Part shown: piece by piece, positions 51,041 through 61,930 of the stretch
Layout of the letters: each line of letters starts with the position of its first letter
How positions within the stretch are numbered: position 1 is the stretch's first letter
Assembly (NCBI GenBank): GCA_963573305.1
Contig: OY754329.1
Coordinates: forward strand, 66,275,084-66,339,083
Direction of reading: 5' to 3'
Source: Pyrrhosoma nymphula
Taxonomy: Eukaryota > Arthropoda > Insecta > Odonata > Coenagrionidae
DNA: 64,000 bases
Notes under the pieces: model-generated
Database searches by the model: none
The model's input: only the letters and a program-made list of their open reading frames with translations
What the model was told of the DNA's origin: nothing
Made by a program: the position numbers and the translations under genes

Positions 51041-51430
51041 TTCCCCACATTACTTGCCCACCATCAGGTCACTCCTCCTTCCTCAAAGTTCCTTAAATCT
51101 TCTGCATCTCCTTATGCCGTCCAAAAATATCTATCTTTCTTCATCCTCCCTCTTCACATTCTCCCAACCTCCTCACATTCAAACAAACTCACCCTCTTCA
51201 ACTTGCTTCTAAAAATGCCCTTCATCTATCTTTTCCGTCTGCTCCAAATCTCCGCCACTAACTTCCTATCCTCTCCCACCACACCTAACAATTCCTCGTT
51301 TGTCTCCTTCGCTATCCATCTCACCCCTCCGTATTCTCTTCCAAAACCTCATCCCCAATATCTCCAGTCTATTCACATTCTCTTTCCGCTATGACCAAGT
51401 TTCCGGTCCATATAGCGCCACTCTCCATAT
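51041..51430 (-). pseudogene. Non-LTR retrotransposon C-terminal tail, degenerate
   Basis: On the minus strand, near the upstream end (about 51400), LYGEWRYM corresponds to the ALYGAETW block of the family. It is followed by RWIAKETNEELLGVVGEDRK, then AEIWSRRKR and MKGIF-SKLKRV. This order matches the region after the reverse transcriptase in arthropod non-LTR elements (ISWxDRxTNEEVLxxVGEER, IKxRKRxWIGH). Several stops interrupt it. The plus strand appears as a long CT-rich tract because of this. Confidence 0.62.
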
Positions 51431-51461
51431 AAGACCATATTTATATATTAAGGGATATTAC

Positions 51462-51603
51462 TGAAAGCCCCTACCACAGTATGGGAAAGGTATAATCGCT
51501 AATGCCCTTTGGAGACTTCAGTTTTTCACACATTTATTGAAAAATGAAATCTCCAAAGGGCATTAGCGGTTATACCTTTCCCATTATGTGGGAAGGGCTT
51601 TCA
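51462..51603. mobile_element. 142-bp foldback MITE (near-perfect hairpin)
   Basis: The two halves are reverse complements over about 66 bp with about 9 differences, separated by a loop of roughly 10 nt. Each arm begins TGAAAGCCC and includes gggaaaggtataa and cgctaatgccctttggaga. Possible 3-bp TTA duplications flank it (51458-51460 and 51604-51606), but the left one is offset by one base, so the superfamily is uncertain (Harbinger-like or other). No coding capacity. Transcribed, it would form a long stem able to feed small-RNA pathways. Confidence 0.75.
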
Positions 51604-52736
51604 TTATTAAAGAAGTTGTTTGAGAGAAGTTGCATCCAAACGCCAGGGAGCCTCTTTGTAAAAGGGGTAGGCAACGCATGGAAATGACTATGAACGAAAA
51701 TTCACTGCACTGGATGGCTAATACCGGGAGTCAATATGTTTATGTATGGGCACAAAACAGGGACGTAAATGCAATAAACTAAACCCACTGGAGTTATTAA
51801 AAAGAACCCCTCGAGATAGCATACCTTCGCATTTTGAGTCCTAGGAATTACCACGCTGTGATGAAAAGTTTTGGTGTTAGTTACTCCCGTGAGTTTCTAC
51901 CCCTTCATGAAGCTGATCCCTGACGTTTGGAAGTTCCTTCCTTGGAAAATGTATGTTTTTAATAACCCTCTCCTATGCATAAGAAATGTATAATTTTTGG
52001 AGATAACGAAAGATATAAGAACTGGAGATATGTTTTCATTTATTAGATATACTGTAAAATAGTTAAGATTACAAAAAAACGATGGAAACACTCTTTCACT
52101 GATTTATCCAGCTGTTTTAATGAAAATTGATCAAGGATGAATCAATGAATAAATTCGAATAATTAATATGGCTTTGAAGTTTATTTACATTTGGTGGAAT
52201 ATTTCACGAAAAGAATAAAGGATAAAAAAATTTGATTCAAACGAGTTTTGGCTTGTAATTAAGTAATTTTTCCTCCCACCTTTCGGTATAGATGGATATT
52301 TAAGTCTTTTATCAAATCCGATTAGAAATAAAGACTAAAAGTGAATTCCAGGAAAAGTTAATCAGTTGAGGAAATAAGGCTGATGAATGTGGTAGTTAGT
52401 CTAGAAAGGAAGGGACGGTGAGTTCATTAATGAGTTCGCGCTTGTGAATGAGTTTTGAGCAAGAAAGTGGTGTATAAAATATAAAAAAATTGGCACTGAT
52501 AATTGCAAATACCTGTTAATAGCCTTTGAGTAGCCACGTTATCTGCTTCAATGGTTTGTATAAAACAATTCCATGTAATTTTTTTCGAGTAGCACGTAAT
52601 TAATTATTTTATTGTTTAAATTAAGTAGACAGTAATTCCATAGAAGGAAATTTGAACACATCCAATCCAAAACCTACAATTAGTTGCAATGCAAAATAAG
52701 TATATTGGTGACCTGCATAATTGATTAGCGTCGCTA

Positions 52737-52947
52737 ATGCCCCGTTTACATTACTAGCTTTCCTATCTAGTAACTCGAATGCTAGTAACGAGCACTCAAC
52801 CCTGGTAACTCTTGCGTGGTAAATAAATTTCTAGGATGGGCGCTAACTTACGTTCCCACGAGGAACATTTTGCTGGCTTTCTAGTTAGTTGTAGAAAACT
52901 GGGGTAAAGGTGGGCATTCATCTTGCCAACGTAAACGCGATTTTCAC
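52737..52947. repeat. Possible MITE with gtttac termini
   Basis: The left end has atgccccgtttacattactag and the right end, reverse-complemented, has atcgcgtttacgttggcaag. They share a cgtttac-tt core with weak extension. The right end also resembles 39206-39225. Target-site duplications were not identified. Confidence 0.3.
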
Positions 52948-53151
52948 CCACTTTCAGCATACATATCGACACCAAATTCATCTCACTTATAATGCAAACC
53001 TTGCGCATTTGTAAAATACTTTCATTATAACAATGCAAAAACTACTTTAGGAATGGCTAACTTTCAAACCTGAGAAGTGCATTTTTGTGTTTTTTCTTCT
53101 CCCCAACGTACCTACAAAGAACTTTAAACGGAAAATAAACTCACATATTCT

Positions 53152-53190
53152 ATACCTGACGATGCCGAAAATCGGAGAAACGTGTCGTGC
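53152..53190 (+). ncRNA. Hammerhead-like motif
   Basis: CTGACGA at 53156-53162 fits the CUGANGA core. It is followed by a short stem CCG-AAAAT-CGG, then GAAAC at 53177-53181, GT, and GTC at 53184-53186, then GTGC. The arrangement matches the 48.4-kb motif (GAAAC, two bases, GTC, stem I). Stem II is only about 3 bp with flanking mismatches, and stem I about 3 bp. Activity is doubtful, but the common architecture supports a shared repeat origin. Confidence 0.42.
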
Positions 53191-53221
53191 TATCATAATA
53201 CTGTAGTAAAGACTGAATATT

Positions 53222-53290
53222 TTATTTAAATATAAATACGAACGTTCAGAACTTCTACGAAGTGAAGCCAGCAACAGTAAAGTTAATTCA
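53222..53290 (+). repeat. Interspersed repeat family D, copy 2
   Basis: tatttaaatataaatacg, aacgttcagaacttctacga and agtgaagccagcaacagtaa follow the hammerhead-like motif by about 35 bp and resemble 43151-43215 and 55891-55938. The order ribozyme-like motif then family D is seen only here. Confidence 0.5.
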
Positions 53291-54488
53291 ATTGTAATAG
53301 TTTGAAGAACGCCCATAATCCTCGGCCTAAAAAGTGGTAAAATTATTTAGCTATGGCTATTTAATCAAAAAAGCTTTCCGTAGGTAATGATCAAGGTAAT
53401 CTCATGCGTCTATGAAATTATTCGCAGAGCGTCATTCGCACTACATACTTGTGGTCCTGAAACATCGGGGCGTGAGCTTAACTGAAAAACTTAATTAAAA
53501 TTATACCTCATCTAATCAAATGACAAATATGTTCTATCTCGAACAATATAATACTTGCGATGTTATGGGTTATGATATACCAGTTGTTAGGTTTGGTGAG
53601 AGGATGCCCGATAAATGAATAAACTAATACATTAGACCTGCATGTAATATCAGTATGTAAGGGAACATGATGTACTCAGTAATGGGATGAAAAGCGAACC
53701 ATAATACTTGATAGCAGGGTATCAGTTATAAACTAGGAAACTGAAATACACGAAGGACCTTTGGTATCGAATATGAAAATAGAAAACGTGAATTCTCAAC
53801 ACGAGTGAGATTCATTCCGCCGCGTTGAATAGTCTCTCGTGAAGCCGCGTAAACACGTGAATTATCCTCCTCTCCATCAATCCTACCGTCGCAAATTTCT
53901 ATTCTGTCCCCAATTTCCAATTAAGTTGATGGCAGACTGAAATACTTCGTTCGTAAATAAACCCGCATTATGCAAACATCTGTATCAGTCACGAGCATCA
54001 ACGATTTTTGAGGTACTGCGGAACCTAAAATATAGACTCAAATTTTATCTTCTCACAGATTACACCGAATGACAAAGCAATGGAAACGGTGGTCGAGGAA
54101 AGAGAGTTGAAAGCGGATGTTTTTTATTATAATGACAAATATTTTTATTGCTATAGGACTTAATTCCTTTGGCACTGTATGTAGCATTGAACTATAAATA
54201 AAGGCACACATTTTCTATTTCCTCTATACAGCGTGAACAGGTATTCCTACTAAAATACAGTGCATATCTGACAGATCGAAATAAAGATAACATAACCACA
54301 GCGAGCATTTATAGTTGAATACGATTATTAGTAACAATATTTTCCTTTAAGATAATGGTAACAATTTTAATGTTTAAATAATAACATAAAATTTTGAACT
54401 GGGAAATATTTGCGACGTAACTTGAGGATCGGAAACCTGGCCAAGTAATCCAGGAAACCAAGATCAAGAGTTAAAAATATTTTTTAGA

Positions 54489-54740
54489 AAAATTGAGAGA
54501 AAGAGCAAGGGTCACGGTGTTACAGCAACTAAAGCTCAAGAAGGCCGGTTAAAATGGTATGGACACATCGTCAGAAGACCTGGCAATTAAGTGGGCAAAG
54601 CAAACAAGAAGGATGGACAGTCTATTTAAGGACTTCAGAAGCAAATACCTTACAGGGGCGAGTACATGGAATGAGAGGAGTGGATGAGGTTTGTCAAAAA
54701 CAGCGACCCCATGTGTTAATGGAAAAGGCCGAGGAAGTTT
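54489..54740 (+). pseudogene. Non-LTR retrotransposon C-terminal tail
   Basis: AAA at 54489 opens a frame reading KAQEGRLKWYGHIVRRPGN, the well-known LRWYGHxxRRP block of an arthropod non-LTR C-terminus. After a stop and frame changes come the final pieces, RFVKNSDPMC and KRPRKFK, which match the usual last residues (NSDP followed by xWERPRK). Part of the RGRPKKRW region is deleted. It is a different lineage from the tails at 39 kb and 37 kb. Only 3' coding sequence is present. Confidence 0.75.
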
Positions 54741-55695
54741 AAGACTTATTAACACAAAAATCAAATAAGCATATAAGTAAACTCATGCAGGTTGAAAACA
54801 ATTACAGAGCTTTTGCCACTACGTCAAGGCTTTTGATTGCCCGTCGATCTTCTTCTTATCAATTTCAGATTTTTCGTAAAATCCACTATGATCAAATCAA
54901 TTCTTCAGGATAGCCATTGTATTCTTTTCTAATAATATCTTATCTGGAGATATAGGTATAATATTTTAGTTAAAAAGTTAGCTCAAAATATTTGGCATTT
55001 GTTAAATAATTTTGTAGTCATCAGAAGATTTTGCTAATTTACATAAATCTAGGACATGAAATCATTCATGACGAGCAATTGTAACTTTTTTCTATTTCAT
55101 CTCATATTTTATTGACTGACAAAGTTTTCATAACATTACTGTCACCATCGATCAAAGTGTGAAAACCTTGGTCGATCAATAATTAAATAAGTGTGGAAAT
55201 AGTGCAAAGTTATAATAGTTGTTCATGAACATTTGAAGTTTAAAAATAGTGACGCATGAATTTACCTCTTACATGAAATCATTGACCTTGCACGTTATGC
55301 TAAAAATTCCAATCAATCCTCCTTGAAGATATGCAGATTAAAAGAATTCAAAGTCATAAAGGGGAAAAGTTACGGATTCAGAAGAATGTAAACGGAGGAG
55401 ATAGCAAAAATGGATCAGGGATTGGATGAATCCATGGAGAGGGAAGGGTTGTGTTAAAGTGGTGCATAAAGGAAAGAATGTGAGGAAAGCGCGGAATATA
55501 AAAGTAGGGAATGGGAATATTTGACGACATAGAGAGGAGCTGAGGGTACGACGAATCTAAATTAGACTTGGTGGGAGGTGTGCCAAAACCTAAGATGGTC
55601 AGGAAAGAGTAGAGACCACTCTTCCATGAAGAATTTTTAAGTAGGATCTCTTAAAACCTGTAAATCAATTGGTAGGAAACCAAAATGAACAGATT

Positions 55696-55899
55696 AAACA
55701 TGTTGAGTAAGAGAAAATACTTGGTTATTTCCCCTTTTTTCATTTCTAAACAAACATGGTTAAGGCACTGTGTACAGTTATCAAAGTACACTAACAAGAT
55801 ATCAATCATTCTGTAAATATATAGTGCCAAAATCGTTGCCGGTTAGTATTTTAAATATGTGGAAATAACCGAGACTTCCTTCTTACTCAACATGTTGAA
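55696..55899. mobile_element. MITE-like inverted repeat, 204 bp
   Basis: The left arm 55696-55732 (aacatgttgagtaagag, then ttggttatttcc) is reverse-complementary to the right arm 55861-55899 with a diverged middle (about 80 percent over 37 bp). The interior is non-coding AT-rich DNA. Flanking duplications are unclear. The right arm runs into family D sequence. Confidence 0.55.
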
Positions 55900-55938
55900 C
55901 GCTGAACATTTCCACCAAGTGACGCCGGAGACAGTAGA
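55891..55938 (+). repeat. Interspersed repeat family D, copy 3
   Basis: aacgctgaacatttccacca and agtgacgccggagacagtag align with 53240-53283 at roughly 70 percent. This copy directly abuts the right arm of the 55.7-kb inverted repeat. Confidence 0.4.
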
Positions 55939-56188
55939 AAATGAGCATATTTCCATGAGAATCTTTTGATGATAAGCATATGTTTAATCCATCTCTGCAT
56001 CCAAGAGAGAACTTCTTCAGACGTCTACTTTACTTTACTCATTTTACAAGATTGATGGCAAGAACGCTACATAGCTCAAGGACTGCTCTTAGCTCTAATG
56101 CAAAATGGCCAGTACAGAGAGGAAGGAAGAATCTCTTGGTACTCAGTTCAGTAGACATCCATAGAAGTGAATTCTGCCGTCTCGAAAG

Positions 56189-56196
56189 GGTTAATG
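56189..56196. repeat. Left target-site duplication of P-like element
   Basis: GGTTAATG precedes the element. The right flank is GGTTAAGG, matching at 7 of 8 positions. P elements create 8-bp duplications. Confidence 0.7.
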
Positions 56197-56336
56197 CATG
56201 GTACTACTGAATAAGGTAGGCCATTACGCATGTTGCTGGCTGCATGACGTCAACTGGATTGTATTTTAGACGGGTGACGCTTGCAGCCGTAGCAAGGAAA
56301 CATTTTTTTGGTTTACACTTCTACAGTCAAGTGACA

Positions 56337-56457
56337 ATGTCTTTTGGACCGGTATTTGGATGTAGCAATAGATATTGTAAATGCAAGGGAAAAGTGAAGG
56401 TCTTTCGTTTCCCGAAGGATTTGGAGAGAAGTAAGTGGATTCACGCATGCAGGATGC
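56337..56457 (+). pseudogene. THAP-domain-like fragment
   Basis: From ATG at 56337 the frame reads MSFGPVFGCSNRYCKCKGKV followed by FRFPKDLERSKWIHACR. This matches the N-terminal half of a THAP C2CH zinc finger (pattern CVxGCSNR, then FxFPKDxxxRxxWIxACR), the DNA-binding domain of P-element transposases and many animal proteins. The first of the two N-terminal metal-binding cysteines appears to be lost. After the ACR motif the frame loses similarity, so the later C and H ligands and the AVPTIF end are missing. It could be a first exon cut at a lost splice site or simple decay. Its place inside P-like termini argues for transposase origin. Confidence 0.55.
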
Positions 56458-56997
56458 CATTCAGTTTGGTTAAGCTAAATGTTATCTTTATGGAGATGCG
56501 AGTTCATAAAACATTAAATCTTTTAGATTTATTAAACGTATAAATTAAACAAGCTAAATTTTAAATACCTGTTTGTTATATGGTAAAAAGCTAGCAAATC
56601 TATAACACAGTAGTGATAAAAAATTGCCATTCTAATACTAGTATCATTACATGAATAATTAGTCCATTACTCATTCTATCCTGTAACATAAAGATATTTA
56701 CTTATTTTAAACACTGGTGAATGATGATAAATGGTTATTTAGGTACATACATCAATTTCCTCCATATTTTCTTAATAATGCACCACTAGTCTTTTTCTCT
56801 AGTAGATTCTCTTCGTCTCATTGGCCACTTCTATTTACACTTATTGCTTAAGTATGATAAAAACTCCATAGGTGAATAGTACATCCAAATTCTGAATGCT
56901 AATTATAGCAACTCGATGAAAGTCTTCCTCATATAATCTTTGAATAAGGACTATGTTATCTCAGTCTACAAATTTTCAAAAACCTCTTTAACTTGAT

Positions 56998-57377
56998 ATA
57001 AATTAATCTATTAAAATATTCTTGAGGATTTTGGTCAATTTAACTTTAATTCAACTGAATTTGCCAACGTTTCTGTTTATTTTTAAACCCTCATCAGGGT
57101 ATTCGTTTGTTAAAAAATAAATTCACATTTCAAATCCTGGTTAACATGAAAACAATACATTAACCATAATATAACACACAATGAATTTAAAAAACAGTCA
57201 AATCTGAATGTTACGTTGTGGTTTATGTATTTTTTTCTTGTTAACCAGGATTTGAAATGTTAATATATTTTTTTACAAAAGAATGATGGCTTGAAAATAA
57301 ACTGAAACGTTGGCAAAGAGTTGAATTGAAATAGAATTAACCAAAAATCTCAAGAATATTTTAATAGATTAATTTAT
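56998..57377. mobile_element. 380-bp near-perfect foldback repeat with hammerhead-like cores
   Basis: The left arm (ataaattaatctattaaaat onward) and the reverse complement of the right arm match over about 180 bp with scattered differences and small indels, leaving a loop of only a few dozen bases near 57180-57220. Read on the minus strand, the left arm contains CCTGATGAGGGTTTAAA, then AAACAGAAACGTTGGC, a hammerhead-like order of CTGATGA, stem GTTT/AAAC and GAAAC. The right arm carries the degenerate equivalent on the plus strand (gatggcttgaaaataaactg, then gaaacgttggca). No frame is conserved. It is an inverted duplication inserted inside the P-like element. Confidence 0.85.
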
Positions 57378-58277
57378 TGTGGTCACCAATATATATAGGT
57401 TATTGATGAAAATGCATACTTGTTAAACTACTAGAATTCCAAGACCACTATAATATATGCCTCATTGAACTTTCAGCTCTATATTTTGATCGATGAATAA
57501 TAAAAATAAGAACGACTAATCTACAAGAAATATTAGCAAACCAGTATACACTATTCATAATAGCCACGTCAATAGCATTCTTTATGAATCCAACTTACTT
57601 GGAGTACCACATCGGTTATGAAACATCCAGTTAAACAATAGACTCTGATACTCTAACTAAATATATTTTTACACTGCCGTGTATTGTATTTTTCGCCGCA
57701 TCAATCACTAAGTGGTTTATATGGGAATACTCCTCGGGTATCCATTACGAATTCGTAAAACAATTTGATCTCGATTTGATCGTATTACATTATGGCCCGG
57801 TCACAACAAATCTAAGGTATTGTCTTTGAATTTTTCATTTAATGTGGTGTATCACGTCTATTACCTTTACATTAGTAAGAGACCTAAGATTAATTACAGA
57901 GTTTTCAATGATAATTAAGGATTCTTGGCGATGGATGTAATTTAACTGGTTTAAACATTTTAGCTTCATATTTTCAACGCTAGCCAGGTTAAACAGCTCC
58001 CTATATGCAATATTTCATACAGTCACAATCGACAGAAACAGACAGCATTGGCCTCAGAACTATTAGTAAAGAAGTAAAGAGTGGTAGGCAAAGATTATTA
58101 CCACAAGTGGTAGTCATAGGACAACAACAGTAGTTTTGACGGGTTGATGCGTCAGCACTCGCGAAATTATAGGAGATTTCAAAGTGGCGCCACTGCATGA
58201 AATCCAGATGACGTAGATGCGCAAACCGTGCTCGTTTTCGTCCACCGGAATGGCCTACCTTATTCAGTAGTACCATA

Positions 58278-58285
58278 GGTTAAGG
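58278..58285. repeat. Right target-site duplication of P-like element
   Basis: GGTTAAGG directly follows the inverted terminal repeat. One mismatch to the left copy. Confidence 0.7.
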
Positions 58286-60002
58286 TATCACACCAATGTC
58301 TTTCACGCTCATATATCTATTGGAAATTTCGGAGACAAAATTAAGATAAAGATAGAAGTGTACGCAGCTATTTATTTCATTAAATAAGTACTCTATGAAA
58401 TGGACAGAGATGGTTAAACAATTTGATGGCAACATCAATTGCTAACTATCAAGTAGCGAATATATGAGCGAGACTAATTAACGATTAATACAAATCTATA
58501 AAATGCAGATACTCATTGCTTTCTTGAAGAGCGAGTTTTATATATTTATTAACGGAAGGTATTTTCAAACTCCTACTAAATGCATGGTGGTGCCCTTTGC
58601 CGGGCACTAAATAACCGTCACTAGATAGGGCAAGTTTCTATCATAAAATTTTTGACTCCCCTGAACAAATTACCAACGCGGCACAGGACTCTATGTAGTT
58701 TCTCTTTTTCCCGCGTGCTATTTGACGCACGTCTGGCCAGGGAGCTTTAAGCCAAACCAACATTTGATCAGCGTGAGTGCTTACCAGCTAAGCATAATTT
58801 TTTTCTCTAAAGTCGCGAGCTAATGCACTGTGCATAGGTTAGCCATTTCGGCTAATGGAGCATAATTAATCAACGCTGCGTAGAAATACTAGATTTTGCA
58901 GAGATAAATTAGATGCAGCGGAACCTGAATAAGAAATTCTTGAAATCCTATGAAAAGATGTACGATATAAATCACTATACTGGAGAACAGCAATTTCTTC
59001 AAAATCTAAAAATAAAAATTGTGGGTGACACTCCCCGTCGAAAAATGCAATGCAGTTAAAAAATATTCGACACAAATAACTGCCAGAGTTTTATACAATT
59101 AATAGAAAAAAATGTCAAAGCCACATAATGCAGTTGGAAAATATTCCACAGAAAATGTCATATAAGATAAATAGGACATAAAGGGAACATAATAATCAAA
59201 ATAAAATAATTGATGTCAAATAAATATGCAAATAAAAATAAAAATATTGAAAACAAATTTACCTATTTTAGATCATGATTTGACACAGATTATTCTGCTG
59301 TTATTAGCAAATTCACTTTTGAAACGTATGCTAGTATATTGCCAGCAGGGAATTTATTTTGACTGATGAAATAAAATCCATTAGAGTTAATCAATTACCA
59401 AAGACAATGGACCGAAAACAATCTTCAGAAAGTTTCGTACTCCACATATATAAACCTCCACATGTGGATTGAATAAACAATGATAAAAACATACAACTGG
59501 GTCACCTATCTCGAACACGAAGGATACAACCTTAAGAAAGACAGGCAGGCACATCAAAATGCATAACGAAAGGCGCAAGCGTAAGAATGTATCGGAGAAT
59601 ACTGAGAAATTTTTTCGGATGAAATCCTCAAAAAAATATGGAGGCAAACACGTGCTTCTTGTCAGATAAGACAGACGGGGGTCTTCACGGTTCCACTAAG
59701 CTTCGCCGGCCGCCATGACGGTACCCCAACGGTTACACGTCAACGGTAATATGAGTTTGGCCTGGTTACGATGTTGATACAGGGATAAGCCGTCTCTCGG
59801 ATACCCATTCTTACCGTCTCTCTCATTTCCATCAGCGAATATTTTTTTTCTCACATGCCAAGTGTTTTCTGGGCGTCCTGGATATCAGAGATTTTTGTAC
59901 ATGTCCTGGTACTCCATAAAAAATTCTCGATGATGCTTCAAATATATCGCAGCAACGCAGCAATGTGCTCAATTGTTTCCATCACACGTCACGCTAATAA
60001 AA
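58286..60002. other. No recognised gene; possible SINE remnant near 58700-58800
   Basis: On the minus strand 58700-58800 shows agctggtaagcactc and then gatcaaatgttggtttggct, weakly like an A box and B box of a decayed tRNA-SINE. The GC-richer patch 59690-59820 has no recognisable coding sequence. Confidence 0.35.
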
Positions 60003-60325
60003 TCGTATATATTTTCATTGTTGAGATGGCAACGTTTTTTTATCATATAGGAGGCAGGTGTTAGGTAACATAAGAATATGTTAAAATCGTTAACGATGGA
60101 AGTCTTTCATTAAAAAAGTATCTTTATAAATAGAAGTTTCAAACTGCATGGCGTCTGCTTTGTATCACTCTTCATATTTGTTTTCATCCAACTTCACTCC
60201 TAGAAAACAGCATACATATTTTCGTTTTTGAGATCATCACGCATTTTAATTATCACGTAGGAGATTCTGCAGGTGTTAGTTAGCGTTACAAGGTGGTTAA
60301 ACCGTACAGGATGCAAGTATATCAT
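60003..60325 (+). repeat. Diverged tandem duplication, period about 205 bp
   Basis: tcgtatatattttcattgtt then gagat (60003 on) parallels gcatacatattttcgttttt then gagat (60209 on). Later landmarks also correspond (ggaggca-ggtgttag-taac and ggagattctgcaggtgttag), ending in a-gatg-aag. Similarity is about 65-70 percent, so the duplication is old. Confidence 0.5.
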
Positions 60326-61405
60326 AAAATAATGCCATATTAAAAACAAAACCACGGTTTTGTGATTACATTTGCCTTCTGGTATTGATTTGGAGATGGA
60401 ACATGGTACTTTCAACAGCACCATCATTTCAGGTTGAGGAAATATATAACTCATTCCTTCGATCTCAGATCGCATATCAATAAAAAAATCTGACGCTAAC
60501 CACTACCTAAATTCTTGCCTTAGTATTTTTTCCATGGATATACATCTATAACGCCATGACTCAACTACATATGGGAAGTGGTAAATGAATCATGGTTTTT
60601 ATTTCATAGGATGTCTTCTTAACGGGAAGTATTTTACCGACGAAAAGTTTATATAGATTGCAATTGATTTCCACCGAACTAGTAAAATTTTAGGAAAAAC
60701 GGAACCATATAAAGTATTTCAAAAACACCAAATCGGTACCTACGGATGAAATGTTTTTCACTTTTGTCTACAAATATCACTAATGATAACACGTATGGAA
60801 AGATTCACGCAAATCTGTACATTAGAAAAATCAACATTAAGGGATAAATAAAATCCGTTGACGAAATATAAATCTTTGGCACCCCAGCCAGACTTCCTTC
60901 GATTTAAAGGACATCAGCTGAAGCCTATTGCACGCGCCTGCCTCTCAGAGATATTAGAAGGGGAGACACGAATGGCACGACAAATGCACGCCGTCACGCC
61001 TATCGACGCACTGAGCAAAGTACGGAAAAGGTCCCGTCCTCAGTGAGAGTGGACCAAACGGGAAACCCAAAAAGGGACCACCCGGTCCTTTCCCCCGAAC
61101 CTTCACTCTCCTGGAAAACTGGCGACGCATAGCTCGGGGGAGCTGGAGGATAAAAAAAGTGGGAGTATGCTTGGGACTCGGGCCGCAAACATTGTTTTTC
61201 TCACCGGGGGCATTTCATACGTGATCGCCCTTACCCCCCTCAACACCCTACAGGGTCGTTAAAGGGGTCCTGAAGGGAGCTGCGTGCTCGTGGGGGTACG
61301 GAGGGGAAGGAGTTGGAGAGGATAGACGGATATGAGTGTTCCAGGTTGTGTGTGTAGGAATGGGAAAGGGGTGAAAGTGGCAGACTTTTCAGCGCGGGAG
61401 TTAAA
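60326..61405. other. No recognised gene; GC-richer from about 60940
   Basis: From about 60940 the sequence becomes GC-rich and, after 61200, G-rich on the plus strand. Open frames are 62 codons or shorter and have no domain. Confidence 0.5.
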
Positions 61406-61443
61406 GGGGGGAGGTGGGTCTCGCTGTTGGGTTAGTGGGTGGG
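61406..61443 (+). other. G-rich tract, possible G-quadruplex
   Basis: G runs occur at 61406-61411, 61416-61418, 61429-61431, 61437-61439 and 61441-61443. One loop is 10 nt, so it is weaker than the motif at 2767-2793. It lies inside a G/purine-skewed block (61260-61560). Confidence 0.5.
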
Positions 61444-61741
61444 TTTAAGTGTTGGTGCGAAATTGGTCGAGGAGTCGAGAGAGAAACGGTGGGAGAGTGA
61501 ACGAGGCGGAACGGGGATTAAGATAAAAAAAACGTATGGGGGGGTTTTATCGGGGTTTTTTCCCGCGGAGTGATGAACGGAAAGTGAAGGAAAGGTGAAA
61601 AGTTAGAGAGAATAGAGAACGAGAGGTAAAAAGAAAAGCCTGGGGATATTTCAATAGATCACTAGAGGTACTCGATGCATTATCAGCAAAACAAGACACT
61701 CGATTTATCGCAGAGGATGCACGGTTCAATATATTACCATC

Positions 61742-61930
61742 GAGATATGATATGCCAGATTTCGTTAGCTATTTGCAATGTTCAATGTATGGTGTTCTAA
61801 ATGTATTGGTCGATATATCGTGTAATATTTATAATATTCGATACATCGTCTGCAATTTGCAGTGTCAGATGCATAGTTTCCTCTTCGTAATATTCGATAT
61901 ATCGTTTGCGTTATGTAGAATTTGAAATAT
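61742..61930 (+). repeat. Diverged short repeats with attcgatayatcgt
   Basis: tattcgatacatcgtctgca at 61835 and tattcgatatatcgtttgcg at 61891 are 56 bp apart. Related gagatatgatatgcc and ggtcgatatatcg sequences lie upstream at 61742 and 61808. This is an old, irregular tandem array. Confidence 0.5.

Larger units (their letters stand above)
56197..58277. mobile_element. P-element-like DNA transposon, non-autonomous
   Basis: A 2081-bp element. The left end CATGGTACTACTGAATAAGG continues with TAGGCCATT, and the right end is its inverted copy with two differences over about 31 bp. Length, CATG start and the internal ATAAGGT-G-CC resemble the 31-bp termini of Drosophila P elements as I remember them. 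Subterminal inverted repeats acgtcaactggatt (56247-56260) and, inverted, acgtcatctggatt (58201-58214) sit about 50 and 63 bp from the ends, as in P elements, where transposase-dependent activity needs internal repeats. Eight-bp flanks match at 7 of 8. A THAP-like frame lies near the left end, but no transposase catalytic region is readable, so the copy is dead or trans-dependent. A foldback repeat is nested at 56998-57377. A 12-bp palindrome (agtggcgccact) lies at 58183-58194. Confidence 0.78.
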
